Origin: Hyphomicrobiales bacterium
Lineage (GTDB): Bacteria > Pseudomonadota > Alphaproteobacteria > Rhizobiales > Xanthobacteraceae
Reading direction: 5' to 3'
Length of the DNA: 64,000 bases
Assembly: GCA_017305535.1 (NCBI GenBank)
Contig: JAFKKN010000008.1
Span: 186,001 to 250,000 of the forward strand
Part shown: positions 9,087-16,987 of the stretch, piece by piece
How positions within the stretch are numbered: position 1 is the stretch's first letter
Layout: each line of letters opens with the position of its first letter
Position numbers and translations under genes: made by a program
The notes under the pieces: model-generated
Told to the model about the DNA's origin: nothing
Seen by the model: the letters and a program-made list of their open reading frames with translations, nothing else
Databases searched by the model: none

Positions 9087-9262
9087 TCTAGAGCGTTTTC
9101 AAGCGAAGTGGATACCGATTCGCGTGAAGAAAACGCGTCAAAACGAAAATCGAGAGTCCCGCTCCGATTCTTCCGGAACGGGCTCTGATCTCGGAATCTG
9201 ACACCAAACGGCCGGTTGGGGCAACAGCTTTGCGCCGGCGAGGCCGGGACAACGCCCGGCCT
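9087..9262. repeat. Bradyrhizobium-type intergenic repeats upstream of icd
   Basis: The stretch from tctagagcgttttcaagcga (9087) through cgcgtgaagaaaacgcg to about 9185 matches a repeat I know to be very common in this group: a TCTAGAGC start, then complementary gcgttttc/gaaaacgc arms. A second element, aggccggg-acaacg-cccggcct (9241-9262), is a perfect 8-bp hairpin related to the 6637-6667 repeat. The gap 8955-9326 has no gene. The icd promoter must lie between 8955 and this repeat, or within it. Confidence 0.75.
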
Positions 9263-9326
9263 GCCGCCCTCATGGCAGGCATTTTCGATAACGCAAAATA
9301 TACCGCCGGATCACGGGCTCCGGCGC

Positions 9327-9350
9327 ACGCCGGACCGGACCGTCCGGCGT
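9327..9350 (-). terminator. Hairpin terminator at the end of the LacI-controlled operon
   Basis: acgccggac (9327-9335) and gtccggcgt (9342-9350) are perfect 9-bp arms around a 6-base loop. They start 7 bases after the stop of the GldA-like gene, the last gene of the operon. No obvious T-run follows. Confidence 0.65.
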
Positions 9351-9357
9351 CGATTCG

Positions 9358-10437
9358 TCACGCCGCGTTGGCGCGCGCCAGGGCTGCGGTCAGGTTGGCC
9401 TGGGTCACTTCAGACTGGAAATTCTGGACGTAGGGCGCATCCGCCAGCGTGCGCGCGGCGATGGTCTCGATCGCCGCCGCCGCACCGTCGCGCAGGCCGA
9501 GATCGGCCAGCGACACCGGCAGGCCGACCGCGCGATAGAACGCCTTCATGTCGGACAGCACATCGTCGGAGCGGCCTTCGAGGCACAGTTGCGCCAGCAG
9601 CCCGAACGCCACCTGCTCGCCATGCAGCGCGCCGCTCAGCGCCGGAATGGCCGAGAAGCCGCGCGTCAGCGCATGCGAGATCGACAGGCCGCCGCTCTCG
9701 AAGCCGAGCCCGCTCGACAGGATGGTGGCCTCGACGACGCGCTCGAATGCTTCGTTCGGCGTCTTCGCGGTGACGGCTTCGAGCGCAGCGAGCGTATCTT
9801 CACGCACGGTGCGATAGCATTGATCGGCGATCATCAGCGCCAGCGAGGTCGAGCGCCCCTTGTAGAAGTTGAGGCCGCCGGCGCGGGCGCATTGCTCGAC
9901 CTCGAATTTCTTGCTCAAGGCATCGCCGACACCAGCGACGAAGAAGCGGCGCGGCGCGCCGGCGATCAGGGCGGTGTCGACCACCACCGCATCGGGATTG
10001 GTCGTCATCAGCCGCACTTCGCTGAGCGAATGATCCTCGCGATAGAGCACCACGAGGCGGCTGGTCGGCGCGTCGTTGGAGGCGACCGTCGGCACGATCA
10101 GAAGCGCGCCGCCGCGCACGATGCGCACGCCCTTAGCATTGTCGATGGTCTTGCCGCCACCGACGCCGATGATGACATCGCTCTTCGCGGCTTCCGCCTG
10201 CGCGGCCATCGCGTCGATCTTTTCCGCCGTGCATTCGCCGCTGAACGCCGCGAACGTCGGCGTTGTGTCGGCCCCCGCGAACACCGCTTCCAGCTTTGCC
10301 CGGATCAGGTCCATCACTGCCGCATCGACAATGACGAACGGGCGATGGCCGTACAGCGCCACCAATGGAGCCAGTTCGGCCAGTGCGCCGGGGCCTTGAA
10401 CGTAGCGGTGCGGACCGCCGAAAACGCGCATCGTCAT
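9358..10437 (-). CDS. GldA-like iron/zinc-dependent alcohol (glycerol-type) dehydrogenase
   Basis: A 359-residue NAD-dependent polyol dehydrogenase of the glycerol dehydrogenase family. GVGGGKTIDNAKG (about residues 94-106) is the nucleotide-binding glycine loop. The metal site is formed by Asp in GDALSKKFE, His in SISHALTRGF and His in LHGEQVAFG, as in GldA. Length is standard. It is the last gene of the operon; its ATG overlaps the SDR stop by 4 bases (ATGA). In this setting it probably oxidises a small polyol or hydroxyketone derived from the imported substrate. The exact substrate cannot be read from the sequence; glycerol, a tetritol or 1,2-diols are possibilities. Confidence 0.85.
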   Translation of the reverse strand: MTMRVFGGPHRYVQGPGALAELAPLVALYGHRPFVIVDAAVMDLIRAKLEAVFAGADTTPTFAAFSGECTAEKIDAMAAQAEAAKSDVIIGVGGGKTIDNAKGVRIVRGGALLIVPTVASNDAPTSRLVVLYREDHSLSEVRLMTTNPDAVVVDTALIAGAPRRFFVAGVGDALSKKFEVEQCARAGGLNFYKGRSTSLALMIADQCYRTVREDTLAALEAVTAKTPNEAFERVVEATILSSGLGFESGGLSISHALTRGFSAIPALSGALHGEQVAFGLLAQLCLEGRSDDVLSDMKAFYRAVGLPVSLADLGLRDGAAAAIETIAARTLADAPYVQNFQSEVTQANLTAALARANAA

Positions 10438-11210
10438 GTGTCACCCCAGACAAAATCGCGGCGGCCGCCATCCATGCAAATCAGCGCGCCGTTGATGAAG
10501 GATGCCTGCACCGAGCAGAGATAGGCGATCAGCGCGCCGACTTCGCTCGGCTGACAAAAACGCTTGAGCGGATTCTGCCCGGCGATCACCTCGCGCTTGG
10601 CGTCCGAGAAACCGGCGATCAGTTCGGTCTCGACGTAACCCGGCGCGATGGCGTTGACGGTGATACCAAAGCCGCCGACTTCCTTGGCCATGGTGCGGGT
10701 GAAACCGATCACGCCGGCCTTGGCGGCGGAATAGTTGGTAACGCCGGGACGACCGCCGCCGGTGACGTTCATCGACGAGGTATTGACGATGCGGCCGTAG
10801 CCGGTCTTGCGCAGGAACGGCACCGCAAACTTGCTGCACAGGAAGGTGCTGCGCAGATGCGTATTCATGATGATGTCCCAGTCGGACACCGACATGTCGG
10901 CGGCATGACGGCCGAGATATTTTCCGCCCGCACCGGCGTTGTTGACCAGTATGTTGAGCCCGCCCAGCCCCTCGGCCGCTTCGCGTACCACGCGCTCCGC
11001 GCTCGCCTCGTCCGAGACGTCGCCGATACAGACGACGGCTTTCGCGCCACTGGCACGCAACTCGGCGGCGGTCGCTTCCGCAGCGGCCGCGTCAATGTCG
11101 TTGATGGCGATCGCGACGCCCTCGGCGGCCAGCGCGGTCGCTTCCGCCTTGCCGATGCCCCGCGCCGCGCCCGTCACCAGTGCGGTCTTGCCTGCAATCC
11201 CTAAGTCCAT
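10434..11210 (-). CDS. SDR-family NAD(P)-dependent oxidoreductase
   Basis: A 258-residue classical short-chain dehydrogenase. It shows the cofactor motif TGAARGIG (13-20), NNAG, the catalytic Ser in NTSSMNVTGG, and YSAAK with the active-site Tyr and Lys. It ends with GALICMDGG, as in the FabG/glucose-dehydrogenase branch. GGAGACGAG before the ATG at 11210 supports the start. It lies between the ABC permease gene (10-base gap) and the GldA-like gene (ATGA overlap), so it is part of the sugar or polyol operon. It presumably oxidises a sugar alcohol or sugar; substrate unknown. Confidence 0.88.
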   Translation of the reverse strand: MDLGIAGKTALVTGAARGIGKAEATALAAEGVAIAINDIDAAAAEATAAELRASGAKAVVCIGDVSDEASAERVVREAAEGLGGLNILVNNAGAGGKYLGRHAADMSVSDWDIIMNTHLRSTFLCSKFAVPFLRKTGYGRIVNTSSMNVTGGGRPGVTNYSAAKAGVIGFTRTMAKEVGGFGITVNAIAPGYVETELIAGFSDAKREVIAGQNPLKRFCQPSEVGALIAYLCSVQASFINGALICMDGGRRDFVWGDT

Positions 11211-11220
11211 CTCGTCTCCT

Positions 11221-12054
11221 TCAGCCTTTCACCGCACCGGCGCCGAGGCCCTGAATGAAATATTGCGACATCAATGCGAAGGCCGCGAACAGCGGCAGCG
11301 CGATCAAGGTCGAGCCGGCCATGATCTCGCCCCAGCGCAGGTCGAACGAACCGACCATCGAGGCAAGACCGACTGGCAATGTCTTGTTGGCGTCGCTGCC
11401 GATCATCACCAGCGCGAAGGTGTAGTCGGTCCACGACAGCAGGAACGAGAAGATCGCGACCGTGATCAGGCCGGGCAATGCCAACGGCAGGACCACGCGC
11501 AGGAACGCGCCGAGCCGGGTGCAGCCATCGACCATCGCCGCCTCTTCCAGTTCGAACGGCATGCTCTTGAAGAAGCCCCACAGGAACCAGACGCCGAGCG
11601 GCAAGGTGAGCGTCAGGTGCGAGGCAATCAAGCCGGTCAGCGTATCGCTGAGGCCGAGCCGCGCGAAAATGGTGAAGATCGGGATCGCGATCAAGAGCGG
11701 CGGGAACATATAGGCGTACAGCATCGCCCCGACGATCACCTTCTTGCCGCGGATGCGCTGGCGCGTCACCGCATAGGCGATCATCACCGAGAACACCATC
11801 GTCACCAACACCGCGACGACAGCAACGATGACGCTGTTCATGAAGTGGCGCGGATAATCGGTGAGTTCGAGCAGGTTGCGATAGGATTCCAGCGACAGGA
11901 CGTTGGGGATCAGCGACACGTTGGTCAGGAGTTCGGTCGGCTCGCGCAGACTCGACACCACCATCCAGTAGATCGGGAACGCCGAATAGACCGAGATCAC
12001 CAGCGCAGCGATATAGAGGCCGAGACGGCGCGGCAGCGTTTTGGCGCGACCCAT
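11221..12054 (-). CDS. Carbohydrate ABC transporter permease (MalG/UgpE type)
   Basis: A 277-residue inner-membrane protein with six hydrophobic segments. The permease cytoplasmic loop EEAAMVDGCTRLGAFLRVVL (the EAA motif that docks on the ATPase) is near residue 190. The N-terminal FPIYWMVVSSLREP and the C-terminal YFIQGLGAGAVKG endings are typical of MalG-like subunits. The ATG at 12054 overlaps the stop of the preceding permease gene (ATGA), so the longer open frame up to 12963 is not the gene. It works with the adjacent permease, binding protein and ATPase as one importer. Confidence 0.93.
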   Translation of the reverse strand: MGRAKTLPRRLGLYIAALVISVYSAFPIYWMVVSSLREPTELLTNVSLIPNVLSLESYRNLLELTDYPRHFMNSVIVAVVAVLVTMVFSVMIAYAVTRQRIRGKKVIVGAMLYAYMFPPLLIAIPIFTIFARLGLSDTLTGLIASHLTLTLPLGVWFLWGFFKSMPFELEEAAMVDGCTRLGAFLRVVLPLALPGLITVAIFSFLLSWTDYTFALVMIGSDANKTLPVGLASMVGSFDLRWGEIMAGSTLIALPLFAAFALMSQYFIQGLGAGAVKG

Positions 12055-12914
12055 CAGTCGTCCTCCAGCGGGAATACCCAGAAGTAGATCAGCACCGCAA
12101 CCGACAGCAGCGCGAAGGAAATGGTGGCGATGGCCGCGCCGCCGCCGATGTCGAACAGGTTGAAGGCGTGGCGATAGGACAGAATGGCGAGGTTTTCCGT
12201 CGCGCCCACCGGGCCGCCGCGCGTCAGCAGCCAGATGACATCGAATTTGTTGAACATCCAGATCGCGCGCAGCAGCACCACCACGGTCAGGATCGGCTTC
12301 AGCATCGGCAGCGTGATGTGGAAGAAGCGCTGCACCGCCGTGGTGCCGTCGACGCGCGCGGCCTCGTAGAGCGATTGCGGCACGGTCTGCAACGCGGCGA
12401 GGAAGCAGGTGGTGACGAACGGCGTCCACATCCACACGCTGACCAGAATGGTCGAGGCCATCGCCGCGCCGGGGCTTTCGAACCAGTTGATCGGCGGCAG
12501 GCCCATCGCCTCCACCGCCTTGGTGACGATGCCGATGCCGCCATCCACCATCCACTTGAAGGTGAGGATCACTACCACCGTCGGCAGCAGATACGGCAGG
12601 ATCGAGAGGCCGCGCACCAGATTGCGGCCGGGAAAGGCTTCGTTGAGCACCAGCGCGAAGCCGATGCCGAGGATGACCTGAAAGACGATCGAGCCGAGCG
12701 CGTAGATCGCGCCGTTGAGCAGCGCGCGCCAGAACTCCGGCGCTTGCAGCACCGCCACGTAGTTGGCGAAGCCGACCCACTTCGGCGCGCCGACGAAGGA
12801 ATCCATCTGGTAGAAGCTGAGGCTGACTGCGTACACCGCAGGCGCGACGATCAGCGCCAGCGTCACCGCCAGGCCCACAAACAGAAACCCGTAGATCGTC
12901 GCTTTCGAACTCAC
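12054..12914 (-). CDS. Carbohydrate ABC transporter permease (MalF/UgpA type)
   Basis: A 286-residue MalF-like subunit with about six membrane segments. The EAA loop is EAARVDGTTAVQRFFHITLP near residue 200. The segment YLLPTVVVILTFKWMVDG is typical of sugar permeases. The start is a GTG at 12914 preceded by GAGG. A 28-base hairpin lies between this start and the binding-protein stop, so translation and mRNA levels of the permeases are probably lower than those of the binding protein. Confidence 0.92.
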   Translation of the reverse strand: MSSKATIYGFLFVGLAVTLALIVAPAVYAVSLSFYQMDSFVGAPKWVGFANYVAVLQAPEFWRALLNGAIYALGSIVFQVILGIGFALVLNEAFPGRNLVRGLSILPYLLPTVVVILTFKWMVDGGIGIVTKAVEAMGLPPINWFESPGAAMASTILVSVWMWTPFVTTCFLAALQTVPQSLYEAARVDGTTAVQRFFHITLPMLKPILTVVVLLRAIWMFNKFDVIWLLTRGGPVGATENLAILSYRHAFNLFDIGGGAAIATISFALLSVAVLIYFWVFPLEDD

Positions 12915-12933
12915 GGCAGGCGCCTCGCATGGC

Positions 12934-12961
12934 GACCCGGCCGGAACGATCCGGCCGGGTC
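12934..12961 (-). other. Intra-operon GC-rich hairpin between binding-protein and permease genes
   Basis: acccggccgga (12935-12945) and tccggccgggt (12950-12960), with one more outer G-C pair, form a perfect 12-bp stem with a 4-base loop (acga). It starts about 20 bases after the binding-protein stop. Such hairpins, as in malE-malF, protect upstream mRNA from 3' decay or attenuate downstream expression; that role is inferred here. Confidence 0.7.
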
Positions 12962-12981
12962 ATTTCGAGTGAGAGAGCCGA

Positions 12982-14316
12982 TCAGGCGATCAGCTTGCGC
13001 ATCTTGTCGGCGGCGGTCTTGATGCATTCCGCCGACGACATGTTCTTCAGGATCTTGTTCTGAAGCATTTCGGGGATGACGAAGCCTTCGAACACCTTGC
13101 CGGGGCGCAGGTCCGGCGCCGGGCCCTCGGTGTCGATCGAGGTGAGGATGATCGACTTGTCGGTGATGAAGCCGCGCATCGTCTCCACCGCATCCTTGTG
13201 CTTCTCGATCAGCGGATGCGCGCGCCAGCGCGGATCGTCGTAGACGTCGAGGCGCGGCGGCTGGAAGTGCAGCGGCGCGGTGTGCAGGAAGTTGATGTAC
13301 TGGTTCTCGGTGAACCATGCCATGAACTTCATCGACTCGTCGGAGTTCGGCGTCTTCAGCACCACCCAGCCGTCATAACCGTGGTTGACGGCCTTGGCCT
13401 TGCCGGTCGAGTCCATGTAGGGCGTGATGCCGTACTGGGTCGAAAGCTTCGGCGCGTTGCGCTCAAGCGCCTCGATGATGCGGCCGGCATAGGCGGCGTG
13501 GCCGACCTTGTCGGACGAGAAGTTGCTCAGCACTTCGCCGAAGCTCGCCTGGCTCGCACCGGACGGCATGGTCTTGTAAAGCTCCGCGAAGAAATCGAGG
13601 TAGCGCGTCACGCGTGGCGCCATCTCGGCATTGTCGAGCGCGACGTTCCACTTGTCGTCGAACAGCTTGACGCCTTCCGCCCACATGAAGCCCGGCGCCA
13701 GCCAGTTGGTCGCGCCGTTGCTCCCGATCGGGAACAGCGAACCGAAGCGACCGTCGCCGGTAAGCGTCTGCGAATTCTTGAGCATCTCGGCGTAGCTCTT
13801 GGGCGCGCTCAGGCCGTGCTTCTCGTAGAGGTCCTTGCGATAATAGATCCACGCCAGATTGTAATCGTAGGGATACCAGTAAACCTCATCCTTCACCGGG
13901 AAGAGGATCTTCGGACCCCACTTGTGCTTGCTGGTGAGTTCGGTGAGCGGCATCAACTGCCCCTCGGCCTGCAGCAGCAGCACGTGGCCGACGAAGGCGA
14001 AGGTCGCGATGTCATAGGGCTGGCCGCCGCGCAGCGAGGTCGTCACCTTGGTGAAGGCGTCATCGAGCGGAACTGAGTCGACGATGACCTGCGTGCCGAA
14101 CTGCTTCTCGTATTCGGCGCAGGCGACCTTCAGCGCGCGGATGCTGTCGATCGAGGTTTCGGTGTTGAGAAAGCGGATGGTCTTCTTGCCCTGTCCCCAC
14201 ACGGCGGGCGCGCCGAGGGTGCCGGCGGCGAGCGCGGTGCCGAGCGCACCGGCGGACTTGATCAGCGTGCGGCGGCTGACGCCGCCCGGCTTCGTCATGG
14301 TCTTGTCGTTGGTCAT
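12982..14316 (-). CDS. Extracellular carbohydrate-binding protein of ABC importer, Tat-exported
   Basis: A 444-residue family-1 type solute-binding protein. The N terminus carries a twin-arginine signal (SRRTLIKSAG followed by ALGTALAAGTLG, cleavage near AVWGQ), so it is probably exported folded. The mature protein begins KKTIRFLNTETSID and has the bilobal pattern of UgpB/MalE-like proteins (QPYDIATFAFVGHVLLLQ). The first ATG (14343) overlaps the ATPase stop, but the ATG at 14316 has the strong site GGGAGGAAGG and is preferred. It supplies substrate to the two following permeases. Substrate is unknown; operon partners suggest a sugar or polyol. Confidence 0.88.
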   Translation of the reverse strand: MTNDKTMTKPGGVSRRTLIKSAGALGTALAAGTLGAPAVWGQGKKTIRFLNTETSIDSIRALKVACAEYEKQFGTQVIVDSVPLDDAFTKVTTSLRGGQPYDIATFAFVGHVLLLQAEGQLMPLTELTSKHKWGPKILFPVKDEVYWYPYDYNLAWIYYRKDLYEKHGLSAPKSYAEMLKNSQTLTGDGRFGSLFPIGSNGATNWLAPGFMWAEGVKLFDDKWNVALDNAEMAPRVTRYLDFFAELYKTMPSGASQASFGEVLSNFSSDKVGHAAYAGRIIEALERNAPKLSTQYGITPYMDSTGKAKAVNHGYDGWVVLKTPNSDESMKFMAWFTENQYINFLHTAPLHFQPPRLDVYDDPRWRAHPLIEKHKDAVETMRGFITDKSIILTSIDTEGPAPDLRPGKVFEGFVIPEMLQNKILKNMSSAECIKTAADKMRKLIA

Positions 14317-14339
14317 GGCCTTCCTCCCGTTATGATTGG

Positions 14340-15404
14340 TCATGGCTTGGCGGTCTCGACGCGTTGACCGCTCGATTTGGCAAACAGGTGCAGCTTGGCG
14401 GCGGGGAAACGAACGCCGACGCTTTGGCCCGGCGACCAGCTATCGACGCGATCGACGAGAATGCGCATGCGTTCGCCACCCGCCTCGCCGACGCACAGCG
14501 TCTGCGCGCCGAGTTGCTCGATCACCCGCACCGTGAAGGCAACGCCGTCGGCCTCGGTGGTCAGCGCCAGATGCTCGGGACGGATGCCGAGCACGACTTC
14601 GCCGCTTGCCTGCACACCCGGCGGCAGCGCGACGCGCAGGTTACCGGCAACGAAGTCAGCGCCCTCGATACGCCCCTCGATCAGGTTCATTTCCGGTGAG
14701 CCGATGAAGCCGGCGACGAACAGATTGGCGGGCCGGTCGTAGACTTCCAGCGGCGCGCCGATCTGCTGCACGTGACCGTCGCGCATGATGACGATGCGGT
14801 TGGCCAGCGTCATCGCCTCGACCTGATCGTGCGTGACGTAGACCATGCTGGTGCCGACGTCCTGATGCAGGCGCGCGATCTCCTCGCGCATCCGCACGCG
14901 TAGCTTGGCGTCAAGATTCGACAGTGGCTCGTCGAGCAGGAACACGTCCGGTTCGCGCACCAGCGCGCGGCCGAGCGCGACGCGCTGCATCTGGCCGCCG
15001 GAGAGCTGCTTCGGCTTGCGGGCGAGAAAATCTTCCAGCCCCAGCATGCGCGCGGCTTTCTTCACCCGCACGTCGATCTCCGCCGGGTCCATCTTGCGCA
15101 TCCGCAGACCGAAGGCGAGATTGTCGTAGATGGTCTTGTGCGGATAGAGCGCGTAGTTCTGGAACACCATCGCGATATTGCGATCCTTCGGCTCCAGTTC
15201 GGTGACATCGCGCGCGCCGATGCGGATGGTGCCGGACGTCACCTCCTCCAGCCCCGCGATCATCCGCAGCGTGGTGGACTTGCCGCAACCGGACGGCCCG
15301 AGAAACACCACGAACTCGCCGTCGCGAATGGTGAGATCGACGCCGTGCACCGCCACGACGCCGCCATAGGCCTTGCGGACCTGTTCAAGGCGGATTTCAG
15401 CCAT
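14340..15404 (-). CDS. ABC importer ATPase, UgpC/MalK family
   Basis: A 354-residue ATPase powering the sugar importer. It has Walker A GPSGCGKST (36-44), Q-loop FQNYALYPH, signature LSGGQ (134-138) and Walker B VFLLDEP (154-160), followed by the H-loop THDQVEAM. After residue 240 comes the TOBE/OB regulatory domain (GFIGSPEMNLIEG, VVLGIRPEHL) of the MalK/UgpC group. It sits between the kinase and binding-protein genes in the operon. Members of this group can serve more than one importer. Confidence 0.94.
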   Translation of the reverse strand: MAEIRLEQVRKAYGGVVAVHGVDLTIRDGEFVVFLGPSGCGKSTTLRMIAGLEEVTSGTIRIGARDVTELEPKDRNIAMVFQNYALYPHKTIYDNLAFGLRMRKMDPAEIDVRVKKAARMLGLEDFLARKPKQLSGGQMQRVALGRALVREPDVFLLDEPLSNLDAKLRVRMREEIARLHQDVGTSMVYVTHDQVEAMTLANRIVIMRDGHVQQIGAPLEVYDRPANLFVAGFIGSPEMNLIEGRIEGADFVAGNLRVALPPGVQASGEVVLGIRPEHLALTTEADGVAFTVRVIEQLGAQTLCVGEAGGERMRILVDRVDSWSPGQSVGVRFPAAKLHLFAKSSGQRVETAKP

Positions 15405-15434
15405 GAGCCACCCTGCTCCCTGCGCGTGCCGGCA

Positions 15435-16955
15435 TCACGACCCGCCTCTGACAAAATCGTGGATGCGATGATTGAGCGGCACCAGCGCCGCCTGAATGTC
15501 GCGATAGATCGGAAAGCCGCGATCGTAGACCGCCGCGCGAACCGGGTCGGGGGTCGCGCGCGAGACGATTTGAATCACCTGCGCCGCCGCGCGTTCGTCG
15601 GCATAGACGCCGACGCCGACGCCGGCGAGCAGCGCCGCGCCGAACGAAGCATCGGCCACCGCCGGCAATTCGACCTCGACATTGAGCACATCGGCAACGA
15701 TCTGTCGCCACAGCGCGCTGGTGGAGCCGCCGCCGGTGAGGCGCGCGGTCGCGAAGCTCAAGCCCTTGGCGCGCAGCACATCGCGGCAATCGCGCAGCGA
15801 ATAGGCGACGCCTTCATACAGCGCGCGGACAAAATGACCGGGGCCATGATTGAAACCGGCGCCGACGAAATCGGCGCGCAGCAGCGGGTCCCAATACGGA
15901 CTGCGCTCGCCGTTCAGATACGGATGGAAGAACAGACCTTCCGCACCCGGCGCGACCGCCGCCGCCATGCGGTCCATGGCGTCGAACACGGCGCGGCCAT
16001 CATCGCCCTCGCGGCGGAAGAACGTGTCGCGCAGCCACTTATGCGCCGATGCGCAGGAGTTGGTCGCCGTGATGATGTACCAGTGCTTCGGCACCACGTG
16101 ATAATAGTTGATCAGTTCGAAATCAGGTCGCGAGGTCGGCGACAACACGTTGACCGTCGCGGCGGTGGCGAGCTTCACCACGCCGAGCCCTTCGCGCACC
16201 ATGCCGGCGCCGTAGGTTTCCGCCGCAGTGTCGGAGGTGCCGCATACCACCGGCGTGCCTTCGGCCAATCCGGTCGCGCGCGCCGCCTCCGCCGTCACCT
16301 TGCCGACCAGCGCCGTCGGCGCAACGATCGGCGGCAGCGTGTCGAGCGGCCAACCGATCATGTCGCAGAGTTCTTTCGACCACTGACCGCTCTTGGCGTC
16401 GAGCATCAGGGTGCCGAGCGCATCGATGGTGTCGGTTTCCCAGGTGCCGGTGAACTGCGCGCGCAGCCAGTCCTTGGCGACGTAGAGCCGCTTGACGCGC
16501 GCGTGCGCTTCCGGTTCGTGATTGCGCAGCCACAGCATCTGCGGCAGCGTCCAGGTGGCGTTGGCGCGATTGGCGCCGATCTCGAGAATGCGTGCATCCG
16601 CCTGCTTGCGCAGCGCCGCGACTTCGGCGTGGCTGCGCTGGTCATTCCACAGAATCGCCGGGCGGATCACCTTGCCATCAGCATCGGTCAGCACCTGCGT
16701 GTGCGCACCGGCAGAGAATGCGATCGCGGCGATATCGGTCGCGGGCCGTTTCGTCAGCGCCAGCACGCGCGGCAGCGCCTTGCACGCAGCGCTCCACCAG
16801 TCGTGCGGGTCCTGCTCGCTCCAACCCGGATGCTTCGAGGTGGTCGGGACCGCTTCGGAGGCTTCCGCGACGAGCGAACCATCGGCACGGATCACGCTCA
16901 CCTTGAGCGAACCCGCGCCGAGATCGATGCCGACCAGCAATGGATCAGCCGCCAT
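15435..16955 (-). CDS. FGGY-family carbohydrate kinase (xylulokinase-like)
   Basis: A 506-residue sugar kinase transferring ATP phosphate to a sugar, polyol or ketose. The first ATPase-fold lobe begins LLVGIDLGAGSLKVSVI. The FGGY signature region is around YLNGERSPYWDP (about 315-326), and GGGSTSALWRQIVADVLNVEV is the second-lobe adenosine/phosphate region typical of XylB-like enzymes. GGAGG precedes the ATG at 16955. It is flanked by the flavoprotein and the ABC ATPase. Xylulose, ribulose or a related ketose are plausible substrates; the specificity residues cannot be read reliably. Confidence 0.87.
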   Translation of the reverse strand: MAADPLLVGIDLGAGSLKVSVIRADGSLVAEASEAVPTTSKHPGWSEQDPHDWWSAACKALPRVLALTKRPATDIAAIAFSAGAHTQVLTDADGKVIRPAILWNDQRSHAEVAALRKQADARILEIGANRANATWTLPQMLWLRNHEPEAHARVKRLYVAKDWLRAQFTGTWETDTIDALGTLMLDAKSGQWSKELCDMIGWPLDTLPPIVAPTALVGKVTAEAARATGLAEGTPVVCGTSDTAAETYGAGMVREGLGVVKLATAATVNVLSPTSRPDFELINYYHVVPKHWYIITATNSCASAHKWLRDTFFRREGDDGRAVFDAMDRMAAAVAPGAEGLFFHPYLNGERSPYWDPLLRADFVGAGFNHGPGHFVRALYEGVAYSLRDCRDVLRAKGLSFATARLTGGGSTSALWRQIVADVLNVEVELPAVADASFGAALLAGVGVGVYADERAAAQVIQIVSRATPDPVRAAVYDRGFPIYRDIQAALVPLNHRIHDFVRGGS

Positions 16956-16987
16956 GACCGGCCTCCGTGTTGTTGCGAGCGGCCGGC

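Noticed and set aside
12055-12963. Upstream extension of the MalG-type permease frame on the minus strand
   Set aside because: The sequence is Arg/Gly-rich and overlaps the MalF-type permease gene; the true start is the ATG at 12054.
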